DNA of 64,000 nt, taken from the NCBI GenBank assembly GCA_965214025.1, contig CBDCAW010000034.1:62001-126000 (forward strand), in the 5' to 3' direction. This document shows, one piece after another, positions 1-9,933 of the stretch. The stretch is from Granulosicoccus sp965214025 (lineage in GTDB: Bacteria; Pseudomonadota; Gammaproteobacteria; Granulosicoccales; Granulosicoccaceae). The notes beneath the pieces are model-generated. The model was not told the origin of the DNA, ran no database searches, and saw only the letters and a list, made by a program, of their open reading frames with translations. The translations under genes were made by a program, and so were the position numbers. Positions within the stretch are counted from its first letter, which is position 1; each line of letters begins with the position of its first letter.

Positions 1-1
1 A

Positions 2-907
2 CTGCTCGAAACGCGTACGCAGGCCATGGGCCTGCCGGCGCTGTTCATCAACCGAACCCCGGGCGAACCGGTACGGCGCCTGACCCTGCGAGCCGGTGAA
101 GCCATCGCCGGCGAGGTACTCGAAGGTCGTGATGTCACCCTGGTGGCGGTGGGCGGTGATGGCACGGTGAACCTGGCGGCCAGGCTGGCGCTCGGCCATG
201 GGCGGTCGCTGGGCATCATTCCGGCGGGCACCTATAATTTCACCGCCCGCAACCACGGCATTCCCGAAGATCCCGATGCCGCCCTGGAACTCCTGGTGAA
301 CGGTACAGCCCATGCGGTGCAGACCGGGTTGATCAACGAGCGTCTGTTCCTGGTCAACGCCGGCGTCGGCCTGTACGCCAAGCTGCAACAGGAGCGGGAG
401 GGCTTCAAGCGTCTGCTGGGCAGGCATCGCGTGGTCGCCACCATCGCCGCCATCGCAACCGTGCTGCGTCCGCACCGCAACCTGCAGATGAGAATCGTCA
501 GCGACGACCGCATCATCGACACGCAGGCCGCCACCTTCATCGTCAGCAACAATCGCCTGCAACTGGAACTGATCGGCGTTCGCGATGTGCTGGCGATCGG
601 CGCCGGGCAACTCTACGGCGGCCTGTTGCGACCAATCGGCCGGTTCGCGATGCTGCAGATGATGCTGCGCGGCTCGCGCGGCACCGTGCTGGACACCCCC
701 GAGCTGGATACTCTGCTGTTGCAGTCGCTGCGGGTGTTTCTGCCGGCCTCACGGCAACGCTCAGCCTCGGTCTCGATCGATGGCGAACGCAGCCGCCTGC
801 CCCTGCCCCTGCAGTTTCAGGTGAACCCCGCCACCCTCATGCTGATCAAGCCAGACACCACGATGGCCCCGGCCGATGCCGCCGCGGTGCCGGAAGCCAC
901 CACATGA
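2..907 (+). CDS. Diacylglycerol kinase-like lipid kinase (5' end cut by window)
   Basis: The protein carries the GGDGTVN nucleotide-binding motif of the diacylglycerol kinase catalytic family (YegS/LCB5 type), followed by a GIIPAGTYNFTARN segment that matches the family's GTxNDFAR-like block. Such enzymes phosphorylate lipid hydroxyls with ATP. The first in-frame ATG is at 26, but the frame is open to the window edge. The GGDGT motif also lies only about 43 residues after that ATG, instead of the usual 60-70, and the N-terminal NP-x-(A/S)G strand is missing. I therefore think the real start lies upstream. The stop overlaps the next gene's start as ATGA, so the two are probably translationally coupled. 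The lipid substrate cannot be read from sequence. Confidence 0.75.
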   Translation: MLETRTQAMGLPALFINRTPGEPVRRLTLRAGEAIAGEVLEGRDVTLVAVGGDGTVNLAARLALGHGRSLGIIPAGTYNFTARNHGIPEDPDAALELLVNGTAHAVQTGLINERLFLVNAGVGLYAKLQQEREGFKRLLGRHRVVATIAAIATVLRPHRNLQMRIVSDDRIIDTQAATFIVSNNRLQLELIGVRDVLAIGAGQLYGGLLRPIGRFAMLQMMLRGSRGTVLDTPELDTLLLQSLRVFLPASRQRSASVSIDGERSRLPLPLQFQVNPATLMLIKPDTTMAPADAAAVPEATT

Positions 908-1713
908 CCAGGCTCGTTCATCTGTCAGACCTGCATTTCGGCACCGAGGAGTCACATGTACTGGCTGACCTGGAACAGGCCATCACGACGATCAGCCCGG
1001 ACCTGGTGATCGTCAGCGGCGACCTGACACAACGAGCACGTGTGCATGAGTTCCGCGCTGCGCATGATTTCCTTCAGCGTCTGCCCGCGGCCAGCCTGGT
1101 CGTGCCGGGGAATCACGACATTCCCCTGTACAACCCCCTGGCCCGGGCACTGTGGCCGTTTCGGCGCTATAGCAGCACTTTTGGCAAGGTCTCGGGCATC
1201 AGCACCCGTGCCGCACCGATGAACGTCATCGGTATCAACACGGCGCGACCCGAGCGCCACGCCAGCGGCCGCATCAGCGCACGGCAGAGCCGCCTGGTCG
1301 TCGATTTCGCCCACCAATCCAGCGCCACCGACATCACCGTCGTCGTACTGCATCACCCGTTGATCGTCGAGAACCCGAAGGATTCGGTGGCCAGCGTGGA
1401 GCACGGCAGGAGCGCGCTGAACCAGTGGCGCAAGGCAGGTGTCGACCTGATCCTCAGCGGCCATGTGCATCATCCCTTTCTGATCTGTGCCTCGGTCAGC
1501 CACCCACGGCCACCGTGGATGCTCAACGCCGGCACCGCGATCTCCCATCGCCGGCGCCACGGCATCAGCAATTCCTTCAATGTCATCGAATGCCCAGCCG
1601 AAGCCACACGCCGATTGAGCATCGAGCGCTGGGATCATGGCAACGGCGACGCAGGTTTCGGCTGCGAGTTTCGGCACGAGCTGGATCTGGGAGACCGTCC
1701 GAGAACAGACTGA
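904..1713 (+). CDS. Calcineurin-like metallophosphoesterase
   Basis: A 269-residue protein with all five metal-binding blocks of the calcineurin-like phosphoesterase fold in order: DLHFG near the N-terminus, GDLTQ, GNHD, LHHPL and finally GHVHHP. These blocks bind two metal ions that activate water for phosphoester hydrolysis. No signal peptide is visible, so it should act in the cytoplasm. The start ATG overlaps the stop of the upstream lipid-kinase-like gene (ATGA). This suggests a two-gene unit in which one protein phosphorylates and the other hydrolyses a phosphorylated compound, but the pairing is inference. Related families include CpdA-type cyclic-nucleotide phosphodiesterases and phospholipid pyrophosphatases; the substrate is undetermined. 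Confidence 0.8.
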   Translation: MTRLVHLSDLHFGTEESHVLADLEQAITTISPDLVIVSGDLTQRARVHEFRAAHDFLQRLPAASLVVPGNHDIPLYNPLARALWPFRRYSSTFGKVSGISTRAAPMNVIGINTARPERHASGRISARQSRLVVDFAHQSSATDITVVVLHHPLIVENPKDSVASVEHGRSALNQWRKAGVDLILSGHVHHPFLICASVSHPRPPWMLNAGTAISHRRRHGISNSFNVIECPAEATRRLSIERWDHGNGDAGFGCEFRHELDLGDRPRTD

Positions 1714-1774
1714 TCTACTGCGGACGGCCTCCCGGGCGAACGCATGGCAAGTGCCTGAGATCTCGGTTGATCAC

Positions 1775-2581
1775 CTAGCCGATCGGAATATCTTCATAGA
1801 CTGCCGAGCGCGTTTCCGGAATGGGCGCATTGTCGGCTGCGCGGTAGGTGAACACCAGCGATCGCTTCACCGTGTCCGATTGATTCTGCCCGGCGGCGTG
1901 CAGGGTGCGCGAATGGAAGAACAGCAGATCGCCACAGGCGAGTTCCACCGGAAGGGCCGTGGCCAGCAGTGCATCGTTCGCCGGGTAGTCTGTGCGCAGG
2001 AACAACGACGCATCGAACTGGCCCGGCTCGAAGTCGAGCTTGTGAGATCCCGGGATCACCATCAGGCAACCGTTCTCCTGAGTCTCCGGCCCCAGTGCGA
2101 GCCAGGTGCTGATCAGTTCGCGGCGATCGAAACGCCAGTAGCGGATATCCTGATGCCAGCTGGTGACACTGCTGTAGCCCGGGTGCTTCGTCATCACGCA
2201 ATTGTGGTGGTTCTGCGAGAGCATCACGTCGTCGTCATGCATCAGGCTCCGCAGCGTGTGTACCACCCCGGGCCAGCCGGCAATCTGCTGGAACAGCGAA
2301 TCGCGGCTGTAGGCCTGCAACAGACGCCGCGGAGTGCGCCCGCCCGGCGCCGACTTCGAGGTTGGCGCACCCGGGTAATGTACATCCGCCTCGAATTCCA
2401 CCGGTGCGAGTGCCGGCTGCAGGGAATGATCGATCAGCTCGACCAGGCGTTGCGTCATGACTGCCGGAATGAAGCCACGACGTACCAGGTAACCGTCGCG
2501 CTCGAAGCACGCGATCTCTTCGTCGGAGAGTGCGGTTGCCAAGCCAGCGTGATCGGCACCTTCACGGTTCGTTCCGGTCAT
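1775..2581 (-). CDS. Phytanoyl-CoA dioxygenase (PhyH) family protein
   Basis: A 268-residue Fe(II)/2-oxoglutarate-dependent oxygenase of the PhyH family. The iron-binding H-x-D is seen in SWHQDIRYW and the distal histidine in FFHSRTLHAAGQN. The segment GCLMVIPGSHKLDF is also typical. These proteins hydroxylate small lipid-like or secondary-metabolite substrates. The open frame extends to 2683, but ATG at 2581 is preferred: a GAGG sits about 9 bases upstream and the conserved part begins shortly after. The gene is transcribed toward the metallophosphoesterase (convergent, about 60 bp apart) and divergently from uvrA. No substrate can be inferred from neighbours. Confidence 0.8.
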   Translation of the reverse strand: MTGTNREGADHAGLATALSDEEIACFERDGYLVRRGFIPAVMTQRLVELIDHSLQPALAPVEFEADVHYPGAPTSKSAPGGRTPRRLLQAYSRDSLFQQIAGWPGVVHTLRSLMHDDDVMLSQNHHNCVMTKHPGYSSVTSWHQDIRYWRFDRRELISTWLALGPETQENGCLMVIPGSHKLDFEPGQFDASLFLRTDYPANDALLATALPVELACGDLLFFHSRTLHAAGQNQSDTVKRSLVFTYRAADNAPIPETRSAVYEDIPIG

Positions 2582-2754
2582 CCAGAGATCCTCGAAGTGA
2601 CAGAAGAATTCAAAGCTGTAAAACGCGCAAACCGGCCTGCGAGATGCCGCATTGTTCACCAGTCGGGCTTCCCACCCGTACACTACTCGGCCCCCTGCGC
2701 AAGCAGGCCCCGGGCTCCACGTACTCGGGCCGCAACAGCTAGTGCCGCAACAGG

Positions 2755-5700
2755 ATGACAGGAATGGCCCGTAAAGCGCCCGTGCGTACCGCTCGGAACA
2801 TAGTGATCGAGGATGCGCATCAAAACAACCTGAAGCACCTCGATCTCAAGCTGCCGCAGGGCGAGCTGATCGTGGTCACGGGGGTGAGCGGTTCGGGCAA
2901 GTCGACGCTTTCGTTCGACACGATCTACGCCGAAGGTCAGCGGCGCTATGTGGAAACCTTCTCCCCCTACGCGCGCCAGTTCCTCGATCGCATGGACAAG
3001 CCGAAGGTCGGCCGTATCCATGGCATTCCACCGGCCATCGCCATAGACCAGACGAACCCGGTGCGAACCTCGCGCTCTACCGTGGGCACGATGACGGAGC
3101 TTAACGATCACATCAAGCTGTTGTTCGCACGCACCGCCGACCTGTTCTGCGGTGGCTGCGGGCGAGCGGTGAAGCGCGATTCCGCGCAGAGCATCGCCGA
3201 GCACTACCTCGAACGTGACGATGCCGCCGAGCGGCGTGTGCTGATAAGTTTCCGGATCACCGTACCCGACAACTTCAGCAACGACGAGATCGAAGACTGG
3301 CTGGCGCGGCAGGGCTACACACGCGTGCTCACGCGCCAGGGACAGACCCTGGACGTCATCCAGGATCGCCTGCGTACCGGCGCTGACAATCGCGGGCGGT
3401 TCATTGAAGCGATCGAGGCCGCCCTGCGCTACGGCCAGGGCAAACTGACGATTCACACGCTCGATGAAGATCGTGAACCGACAGATCCGCAGACGTTTTC
3501 CGTGGCCCTGCGCTGCGAGACCTGCGACATCCGCTTTCGCGAGCCACTCTCCAGTGCCTTCTCGTTCAACTCGCCCATGGGTGCCTGCGAGACCTGTCGC
3601 GGCTTCGGACGCGTCATGGGTATCGACTTCAGGCTCGCCATTCCGGATGCGAAGAAGACGCTGAAAGGCGGTGCGGTGAAAGTCTTCCAGACCGACAGTG
3701 CCGCACTGTGCCAGAGAGACATGGAACGCGCGGCGAAGCAGGACAAGGTGCCACTCGACGTACCGTTCGAAGAGCTCAGCGATTCCCAGCGAGACTGGGT
3801 GATCGAAGGTAGCGAGAAGAACGGCAAGGGAAGCTGGTACGGCGTGCGCGGCTACTTCGACTGGCTCGAGGGGCGAGCCTACAAGATGCACGTGCGTGTG
3901 ATGCTCTCGAAATACCGCAGCTACGATGAGTGCCCGGACTGCCATGGCGCCCGCCTGAAGCCCGAGTCGTTGCTATGGCGCGTGGGTAGCCTGGGCGATG
4001 CCGCCGCCGTGATGGATACTGCGAAGCGCTACCGCTCACCGGATTCCGCCCTGAGCGATGCCGCCTTCGATGCCCTGCCCGGCCTCAATATCGTCGACCT
4101 GATGCGCCTGCCGCTCGACAAGGCCCTGAGCTTCGTCGACCGCCATACGGCCGACGATGAAGACGATGACGCCACGTCCCTGGTGCTCGGTGAAATGCAC
4201 TCACGCCTGGCCTACCTCAACGATGTCGGTCTGGGCTACCTGACTCTCGATCGCCAGTCGCGCACCTTGTCCGGTGGTGAGGTCCAACGCATCAACCTGA
4301 CCACCGCGCTGGGCACCTCCCTGGTCAATACCCTGTTCGTGCTGGACGAGCCGAGCATCGGCCTGCACGCGCGCGACATGGACCGCGTGATCCGTGTGTT
4401 GCAGCGGCTGCGCGATGCCGGTAATACCCTGATCGTGGTGGAACATGACCCGCAACTGATGCTTGCGGCCGATCGCATCATCGACATGGGCCCAGGGCCA
4501 GGCTTGCAAGGTGGCTCGATCGTCTTCAACGGTACACCGAAGCAGCTCGTGCGGCACAGGACATCGCTCACCGCGCAGTACCTGTCTGGCAAGAAGCAAT
4601 TGCGCTTTCAACATGAGGCCACACGACGGGTGACTGACGCCGCTCTGGTGCTCGTTGGTGCCAGCGGGCACAACTTGAGGAACGTGACACTGACGGTGCC
4701 GGTGAATCGGCTGGTGTGCCTGACCGGCCCCAGCGGTTCCGGCAAGTCCACCCTGATACAGGACACCCTGTTCAATGCCCTCAGTGCATTGAAAGGCCGG
4801 CCGAAGGACATTCCGCAACCCTACGAAAGCCTCAGCGGCGGCGAGCTGTTCGACGACGTCGTGTTGGTGGATCAGTCACCGATCGGCAAGTCGGCGCGCT
4901 CCAACCCGATCAGCTATACCGGTGCGTTCGACACGGTGCGCAAGCTGTTCGAAAAGATACCCGAGGCGAAGGAACGCGGCTACAAGGCAACAGCCTTCAG
5001 CTTCAACTCGGGCATGCGCTGCCCGGTCTGTTCGGGCAACGGCTTCGAGCATGTCGAAATGCAGTTCCTGAGCGATGTGTACCTGCGCTGTGCCGAATGC
5101 GGCGGCAAGCGCTATCGGCCGGAGCTGCTGGAGATCAAGCTGTTCCAGCCGGGGGAAGCGGTTGGCCAGTCGATCAGCGATGTGCTGGAAATGACGGTGG
5201 ATCGGGCACTCGAATTCTTTCATGAGCAACCAGCGGTACTGCAAGCCCTGAAACCGCTGGCCGATGTGGGCCTGGGCTACCTGACGCTCGGACAGCCGGT
5301 GCCCACGCTCAGTGGTGGTGAGGCACAGCGCCTGAAGCTTGCGGCCCACCTCGGCCAGGCGGCCTCTGCCGGACGCAAGCGGGCGGCGAGATCCACCGCT
5401 GCCAATACCGGCAACGCCCTGACCGGTCACAGCCTGTTCCTGTTCGACGAGCCCACCACCGGCTTGCATTTCGACGACATCAGCAAGCTGCTGCTCGCAT
5501 TCGAACAGCTCATCGCCCAGGGACATTCACTGCTGGTGATCGAGCACAACCTCGACGTGATCAGCAACGCCGACTGGATCGTCGACCTGGGCCCCGACGG
5601 CGGCAACGCAGGCGGCGAGATCGTCTGCGAAGGCGACCCCGTGCAACTGATGGCACACGAGACCAGCATCACCGGCAAGGCCCTGCGTGACTACCGGGAT

Positions 5701-8517
5701 GCCAGCGACTGGCTGCGCACACCGGCGGTGGCAGAATCGCCGGCCGAATTCGCGATACCGCGCGTGCTTCCCACCGATGCGATCATCGTGCAGCAGGCAC
5801 GTGAGCACAACCTGAAGAACATCGATGTCGAGATTCCGCGCGACAAGCTGACGGTGATCACCGGCATGAGCGGCAGTGGCAAGAGCACGCTGGCGTTCGA
5901 CATCGTGTTCAACGAAGGCCAGCGGCGCTACCTGGAATCGCTGAATGCCTACGCCCGGCAATTCGTGCAGCCGGCCTCCCGCCCGGATGTGGACGCGATT
6001 TCCGGCATTCCACCGACGGTAGCGATCGAGCAGCGTACCAGCCGTGGCGGCCGCAAGAGCACGGTGGCCACGATGACGGAGATCTACCACTTCCTGCGGC
6101 TGATGTTCGTCAAGCTCGGTATCCAGTACTGCCCCGATTGCGAAGTGCCGATCACTGCTCAGTCGGTGGAGGCGATCACCGCACAGGTACTGACCACCCA
6201 TCGCGGCCGGAGCGTCAGCCTGCACGCACCGCTGATCGTGGACCGCAAGGGTTACTACACCGACCTGGCCAAGTGGGCGCTGAACAAGGGCTTCGATAGC
6301 TTGCGTGTCGATGGTGATCCCCTGCCGACCGCCAACTGGCCGCGGCTGGATCGCTTCAAGGAACACACGATCGACCTGCCGGTCGCAACGGTCGCGGTGG
6401 AGCCGCGGAACGAACCGGAGCTGGTCGCTGCCATACAACGTGCCGTCGACTTCGGTAGCGGCGTGGTGAAGATCGCCTCGGTCAATGACGGGGCACCCGA
6501 CAGGGTTAGCAGGGCAGGTGCGAAAACACCTGGCAAGGTTGCAGGGGCAGGCGCCAAAGCGCCTGGCAGGGTTACAGGGACAGGCTCGAAAGCACCTGGC
6601 AGGGTTGCAGGGGCAGGCGCCAAAGCGCCTGCTGGGGGCAAGCGCGAACGCCTGTTCTCCACTCAGCGTGCCTGCCCGAGCTGCCAACGCAGCTTCGCCG
6701 AGCTGGACCCGCGCATGTTCTCCTACAATTCACGCCATGGCTGGTGCCCGGAATGCTTCGGTACCGGCCAGACCATCCCCGGGTTCGATGAGGAGCAGAC
6801 CGGCGAAGAACGCAGCTGGCGCAAGGGCGACGAGGAGCCGGTGCCCTGCGCGGCCTGTCACGGCCAGCGCCTGAAGCCCGAGTCGCTGAACGTGTTCTTC
6901 GAAGACTGGAGCATCACAGACTACACCAGCCAGTCGATACGCGATGCCGGCCAGACGATGGATGCGCTGACACTGACGGACCGACAGCAGGCGATTGCCC
7001 GCGACAGCCTCGTCGAATTGAGGTCACGCTTGCATTTTCTAGATGAGGTCGGACTGTCGTATCTTTCACTTGACCGCTCGGCACCGACCCTGAGCGGCGG
7101 CGAGGCGCAGCGTATCCGACTCGCGGCTCAACTTGGGTCGAACCTGCAGGGTGTGTGCTACATCCTCGACGAGCCGACCATCGGCCTGCACCCGCGCGAC
7201 AACCGGATGTTGCTCGATACCCTGGGCAGGTTGCGTCGCAAGGGCAATACGATCGTCGTCGTCGAACACGATGAGGAGACCATCAACAGCGCCGAGCACG
7301 TGATCGACATCGGCCCGGGCGCAGGCGTGCGCGGTGGCGAGGTGGTCGCGACCGGTACGGTCGCTCAGATCCGCAGGAACAAGCGCTCGATCACCGGACG
7401 CATGCTCGCCGAGCCCTTGCAGCATCCCTTGCATGCTCCGCGCGGCAGGCCTGCTCACTTGCTGAGCGTGGTAAACGCCACGCTGCACAACCTGCGTGGG
7501 GTCAGCGTCGATATCCCACTCGACCAGCTCGTGTGCGTCAGTGGTGTTTCCGGGTCTGGCAAGAGCACCCTGGTGCGCAGTGTGCTGCACGATAACCTGC
7601 GTGTGATCAACGGCAAGAAGCGAAATCGCAAGCTTGGCCCTCTGATCGGATGTGACTCCATCACGGGCTGGGAGCCGATCAACCGACTGCTGGAAGTCGA
7701 TCAAACACCCATCGGCAAGACTACCCGTTCCTGCCCCGCCACCTACATCGGCTTCTGGGACAACATCCGGCGGCTGTTCGCCGATACCACCGAGGCGCGG
7801 ATTCGAGGCTACGGTGCCAGCCGCTTCTCGTTCAACACCGCCGGTGGGCGCTGCGCGGAATGCGATGGCCAGGGCATGCAACGGATCGAGATGAGTTTCC
7901 TGCCTGACGTGAAGGTGCCTTGTGAGGTCTGCGGTGGTGCCCGCTTCAACAGCGAGACGCTCTCGGTACGCTTCAAGGATCGCTCGATCGGCGACGTGCT
8001 GATGATGAACGTGGATGACGCGGTAGGTTTCTTCGCGGCGCATCCGTCGATTCACCATGCCCTGCGGCTGCTGCAGGATGTCGGCCTCGGCTACCTGACG
8101 CTCGGTCAGCAGAGCCCGACACTCAGCGGCGGCGAGGCACAACGGATCAAGTTGGTCAGCGAACTGGCCAAGGCGAAGCCGGTACTCGAGGACAGCAGCG
8201 GCAAGGTGTTTCGCGGTCCGCATACCCTGTATGTGCTCGACGAGCCGACCGTCGGCCTGCACATGGCCGATGTGGAGCGCCTCATACAGGTGCTGCATCG
8301 CCTGGTGGAAGCCGGCAACTCGGTGATCGTCATCGAACACAACCTCGATCTGATGGCGGAGGCAGACTGGCTGATCGACATGGGACCTGAGGGTGGCGTC
8401 GGCGGTGGCCGTGTGGTGGCGAAAGGTCGGCCGCAGCATGTCGCGAAGTCGAAGCGCTCTACGACTGCTCCGTTCCTGGCAGCGATGTTTACCGACACGA
8501 AAACACGCCAGGCATGA
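2755..8517 (+). CDS. uvrA: Long tandem-type excinuclease ABC subunit UvrA
   Basis: A 1,920-residue protein, about twice the usual UvrA length, equal to two UvrA-like halves in tandem. Four Walker A motifs of the GxSGSGKST type begin near residues 43, 658, 1037 and 1597. Each has a matching LSGGE-x-QR signature and a DEP Walker B. Several CxxC pairs form zinc modules, for example CETC/CETCRGFG and CPDC in the first half and CPSC/CPEC in the second. UvrA is the damage-recognition ATPase of nucleotide excision repair and normally works as a dimer; here the dimer appears covalent. Such long forms are known in some Proteobacteria, usually beside a normal uvrA, and their role is less clear. A repeated linker interrupts the second half near residues 1252-1295. 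The start may be ATG 2755 or 2764. Confidence 0.9.
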   Translation: MTGMARKAPVRTARNIVIEDAHQNNLKHLDLKLPQGELIVVTGVSGSGKSTLSFDTIYAEGQRRYVETFSPYARQFLDRMDKPKVGRIHGIPPAIAIDQTNPVRTSRSTVGTMTELNDHIKLLFARTADLFCGGCGRAVKRDSAQSIAEHYLERDDAAERRVLISFRITVPDNFSNDEIEDWLARQGYTRVLTRQGQTLDVIQDRLRTGADNRGRFIEAIEAALRYGQGKLTIHTLDEDREPTDPQTFSVALRCETCDIRFREPLSSAFSFNSPMGACETCRGFGRVMGIDFRLAIPDAKKTLKGGAVKVFQTDSAALCQRDMERAAKQDKVPLDVPFEELSDSQRDWVIEGSEKNGKGSWYGVRGYFDWLEGRAYKMHVRVMLSKYRSYDECPDCHGARLKPESLLWRVGSLGDAAAVMDTAKRYRSPDSALSDAAFDALPGLNIVDLMRLPLDKALSFVDRHTADDEDDDATSLVLGEMHSRLAYLNDVGLGYLTLDRQSRTLSGGEVQRINLTTALGTSLVNTLFVLDEPSIGLHARDMDRVIRVLQRLRDAGNTLIVVEHDPQLMLAADRIIDMGPGPGLQGGSIVFNGTPKQLVRHRTSLTAQYLSGKKQLRFQHEATRRVTDAALVLVGASGHNLRNVTLTVPVNRLVCLTGPSGSGKSTLIQDTLFNALSALKGRPKDIPQPYESLSGGELFDDVVLVDQSPIGKSARSNPISYTGAFDTVRKLFEKIPEAKERGYKATAFSFNSGMRCPVCSGNGFEHVEMQFLSDVYLRCAECGGKRYRPELLEIKLFQPGEAVGQSISDVLEMTVDRALEFFHEQPAVLQALKPLADVGLGYLTLGQPVPTLSGGEAQRLKLAAHLGQAASAGRKRAARSTAANTGNALTGHSLFLFDEPTTGLHFDDISKLLLAFEQLIAQGHSLLVIEHNLDVISNADWIVDLGPDGGNAGGEIVCEGDPVQLMAHETSITGKALRDYRDASDWLRTPAVAESPAEFAIPRVLPTDAIIVQQAREHNLKNIDVEIPRDKLTVITGMSGSGKSTLAFDIVFNEGQRRYLESLNAYARQFVQPASRPDVDAISGIPPTVAIEQRTSRGGRKSTVATMTEIYHFLRLMFVKLGIQYCPDCEVPITAQSVEAITAQVLTTHRGRSVSLHAPLIVDRKGYYTDLAKWALNKGFDSLRVDGDPLPTANWPRLDRFKEHTIDLPVATVAVEPRNEPELVAAIQRAVDFGSGVVKIASVNDGAPDRVSRAGAKTPGKVAGAGAKAPGRVTGTGSKAPGRVAGAGAKAPAGGKRERLFSTQRACPSCQRSFAELDPRMFSYNSRHGWCPECFGTGQTIPGFDEEQTGEERSWRKGDEEPVPCAACHGQRLKPESLNVFFEDWSITDYTSQSIRDAGQTMDALTLTDRQQAIARDSLVELRSRLHFLDEVGLSYLSLDRSAPTLSGGEAQRIRLAAQLGSNLQGVCYILDEPTIGLHPRDNRMLLDTLGRLRRKGNTIVVVEHDEETINSAEHVIDIGPGAGVRGGEVVATGTVAQIRRNKRSITGRMLAEPLQHPLHAPRGRPAHLLSVVNATLHNLRGVSVDIPLDQLVCVSGVSGSGKSTLVRSVLHDNLRVINGKKRNRKLGPLIGCDSITGWEPINRLLEVDQTPIGKTTRSCPATYIGFWDNIRRLFADTTEARIRGYGASRFSFNTAGGRCAECDGQGMQRIEMSFLPDVKVPCEVCGGARFNSETLSVRFKDRSIGDVLMMNVDDAVGFFAAHPSIHHALRLLQDVGLGYLTLGQQSPTLSGGEAQRIKLVSELAKAKPVLEDSSGKVFRGPHTLYVLDEPTVGLHMADVERLIQVLHRLVEAGNSVIVIEHNLDLMAEADWLIDMGPEGGVGGGRVVAKGRPQHVAKSKRSTTAPFLAAMFTDTKTRQA
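6508..6639 (+). repeat. Four tandem 33-bp units with internal hairpins, in frame inside uvrA
   Basis: Four back-to-back 33-bp units (6508-6540, 6541-6573, 6574-6606, 6607-6639), each encoding a variant of the 11-residue peptide AGAGAKAPGRV. Every unit contains an inverted repeat. Units 2 and 4 have CAGGCGC-CAAA-GCGCCTG. Unit 1 keeps a stem with different bases (CAGGTG/CACCTG). Unit 3 keeps the outer CAGG/CCTG. The insert lies just before a CxxC zinc module of the second UvrA half, probably in an exposed linker. It looks like a palindromic element that expanded in frame. Confidence 0.85.
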
Positions 8518-8769
8518 CGTTATATTGACGAATGCCGACGGGACAGGGGAGCCCGTAGCCGCAAGCGCCTGATATGACAACCGCTCCGATACGGGTGCGG
8601 TAGCTGATTTTCGCTGGAATGCAAGTTGCGAAGGGGTGGATATTCCCTTCGCAGCCAGTGGCCAGAACAGCGCACCGTGCCTTTCCCTTCCGACGCAGCA
8701 CGTCATAACACCGCGGAACGTCGCGCCTGGCTTACGACCTTTCTCGAGCCTGCCGAGCCGACACCTGCC

Positions 8770-9912
8770 ATGGCGAAGGCGAACCTGCGCTACGCGCCGG
8801 GAATCGGTACGGTGATCGCACTCTACGTAGTCGCCATGCTGGCCACCGGATCAGCAGGCAACAGCGTCCAGAGCGCGGCTGAAGAAGCCTTTGCGAACTC
8901 TGCCGTTCCGGTGCCTGCCAATGTTGAGCGCCACGCATCGGTGCCGGGCCCGATCAGGCTGTGGAGGCCACCGGCCCTTCGAGTTCCGGCGGTTCGCCCG
9001 CGACCGGTTCATCCACGAGCGAGACCGCCCGTCCCCATCGCTCCCGAACCGACCGCTCATCATCAGGTGTCCGACCCGGAACCGACATCGCGGGTACCGG
9101 TCACACGGCCGGTCAGTCTCGATCCCGGCCCCTTCAACGGCCTGCTCGAACCTGCCGGCATCGGACGCCGCTTCTGGCGATCGTTCAGTCATGTGCCTCC
9201 GTATTCGGGCCCGAAGAGTACGCCCGCGCGCTATGTCGTCATGCTCGACCCGGGCCATGGCGGCCTCGACCCAGGATCGATCGGTCCGAACGGGCTGCAG
9301 GAAAAGAGCCTGACCCTGGACATCGCCAGGCGTACCGCCTTGTTCCTGTCGGAGATCAGCGAAATCGAGGTCCGGCTCACCCGGGATGACGATACCGGCA
9401 TGACACGCCATGAACGGGTCGCGAAGGTGCGCCAGAGTGAAGCCGACCTGATCGTGTCGCTGCACCTGAACCAGCTGCCGCAGAGGGATGTCACGCTGAC
9501 CGAAACCTTCTATGCCGGACCGCAGAACCTGCGCGGCGCGGCCGCCAGCGCGCTCGTGCTGGCTTCAGCCTCCCACGGCACGAAGCGCGACGGTGAGCAG
9601 CCAGGCGAATTCGCCTTCATCGCAGACTCGGCACGCATCGCGCATCTGCTACAGAAAAGCGTGTTCAACGAAGTCAACTATGACAACCCCGGTGCTGTCG
9701 ATGCGGGCGTGAAACGCAGGACTCTCTATGTACTGAGCGAGAGTGTCACCCCTGGCGTATTGGTCGAACTGACCTGCCTGAGCAACCCCCGCGAGGAGGC
9801 ACGTCTGGCCACCGAGGCCTACCGGAACCGGCTCGCCGCAGCGATGGCCGATGGCATTCGCGCCTATTTCGCACAAACCGATCCCTTGCTGGTCGCGGAC
9901 ACCAGCCTTTGA
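8770..9912 (+). CDS. N-acetylmuramoyl-L-alanine amidase (Amidase_3)
   Basis: The C-terminal half is a zinc-dependent amidase of the Amidase_3 family, which cleaves the bond between MurNAc and the stem peptide during cell separation. Visible elements are MLDPGHGGLDPGS (first zinc histidine), QEKSLTLDIA (zinc glutamate), SLHLN (second histidine) and VLVELTCLSNP with the catalytic glutamate near the end. The chosen ATG at 8770 is followed by a hydrophobic stretch (IGTVIALYVVAMLATG) that would act as signal peptide or membrane anchor, then a proline/arginine-rich linker of about 100 residues. The frame is open upstream to 8626 but without family features. The 250 bp before it shows no other gene. 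It is smaller than AmiC and lacks an obvious AMIN domain. Confidence 0.85.
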   Translation: MAKANLRYAPGIGTVIALYVVAMLATGSAGNSVQSAAEEAFANSAVPVPANVERHASVPGPIRLWRPPALRVPAVRPRPVHPRARPPVPIAPEPTAHHQVSDPEPTSRVPVTRPVSLDPGPFNGLLEPAGIGRRFWRSFSHVPPYSGPKSTPARYVVMLDPGHGGLDPGSIGPNGLQEKSLTLDIARRTALFLSEISEIEVRLTRDDDTGMTRHERVAKVRQSEADLIVSLHLNQLPQRDVTLTETFYAGPQNLRGAAASALVLASASHGTKRDGEQPGEFAFIADSARIAHLLQKSVFNEVNYDNPGAVDAGVKRRTLYVLSESVTPGVLVELTCLSNPREEARLATEAYRNRLAAAMADGIRAYFAQTDPLLVADTSL

Positions 9913-9933
9913 ATCGGCTTCCGGGTGTCGATC

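Noticed and set aside
2683..8706. Several 200-550-residue - strand frames opposite uvrA
   Set aside because: They mirror the uvrA coding bias and have no recognisable domains.
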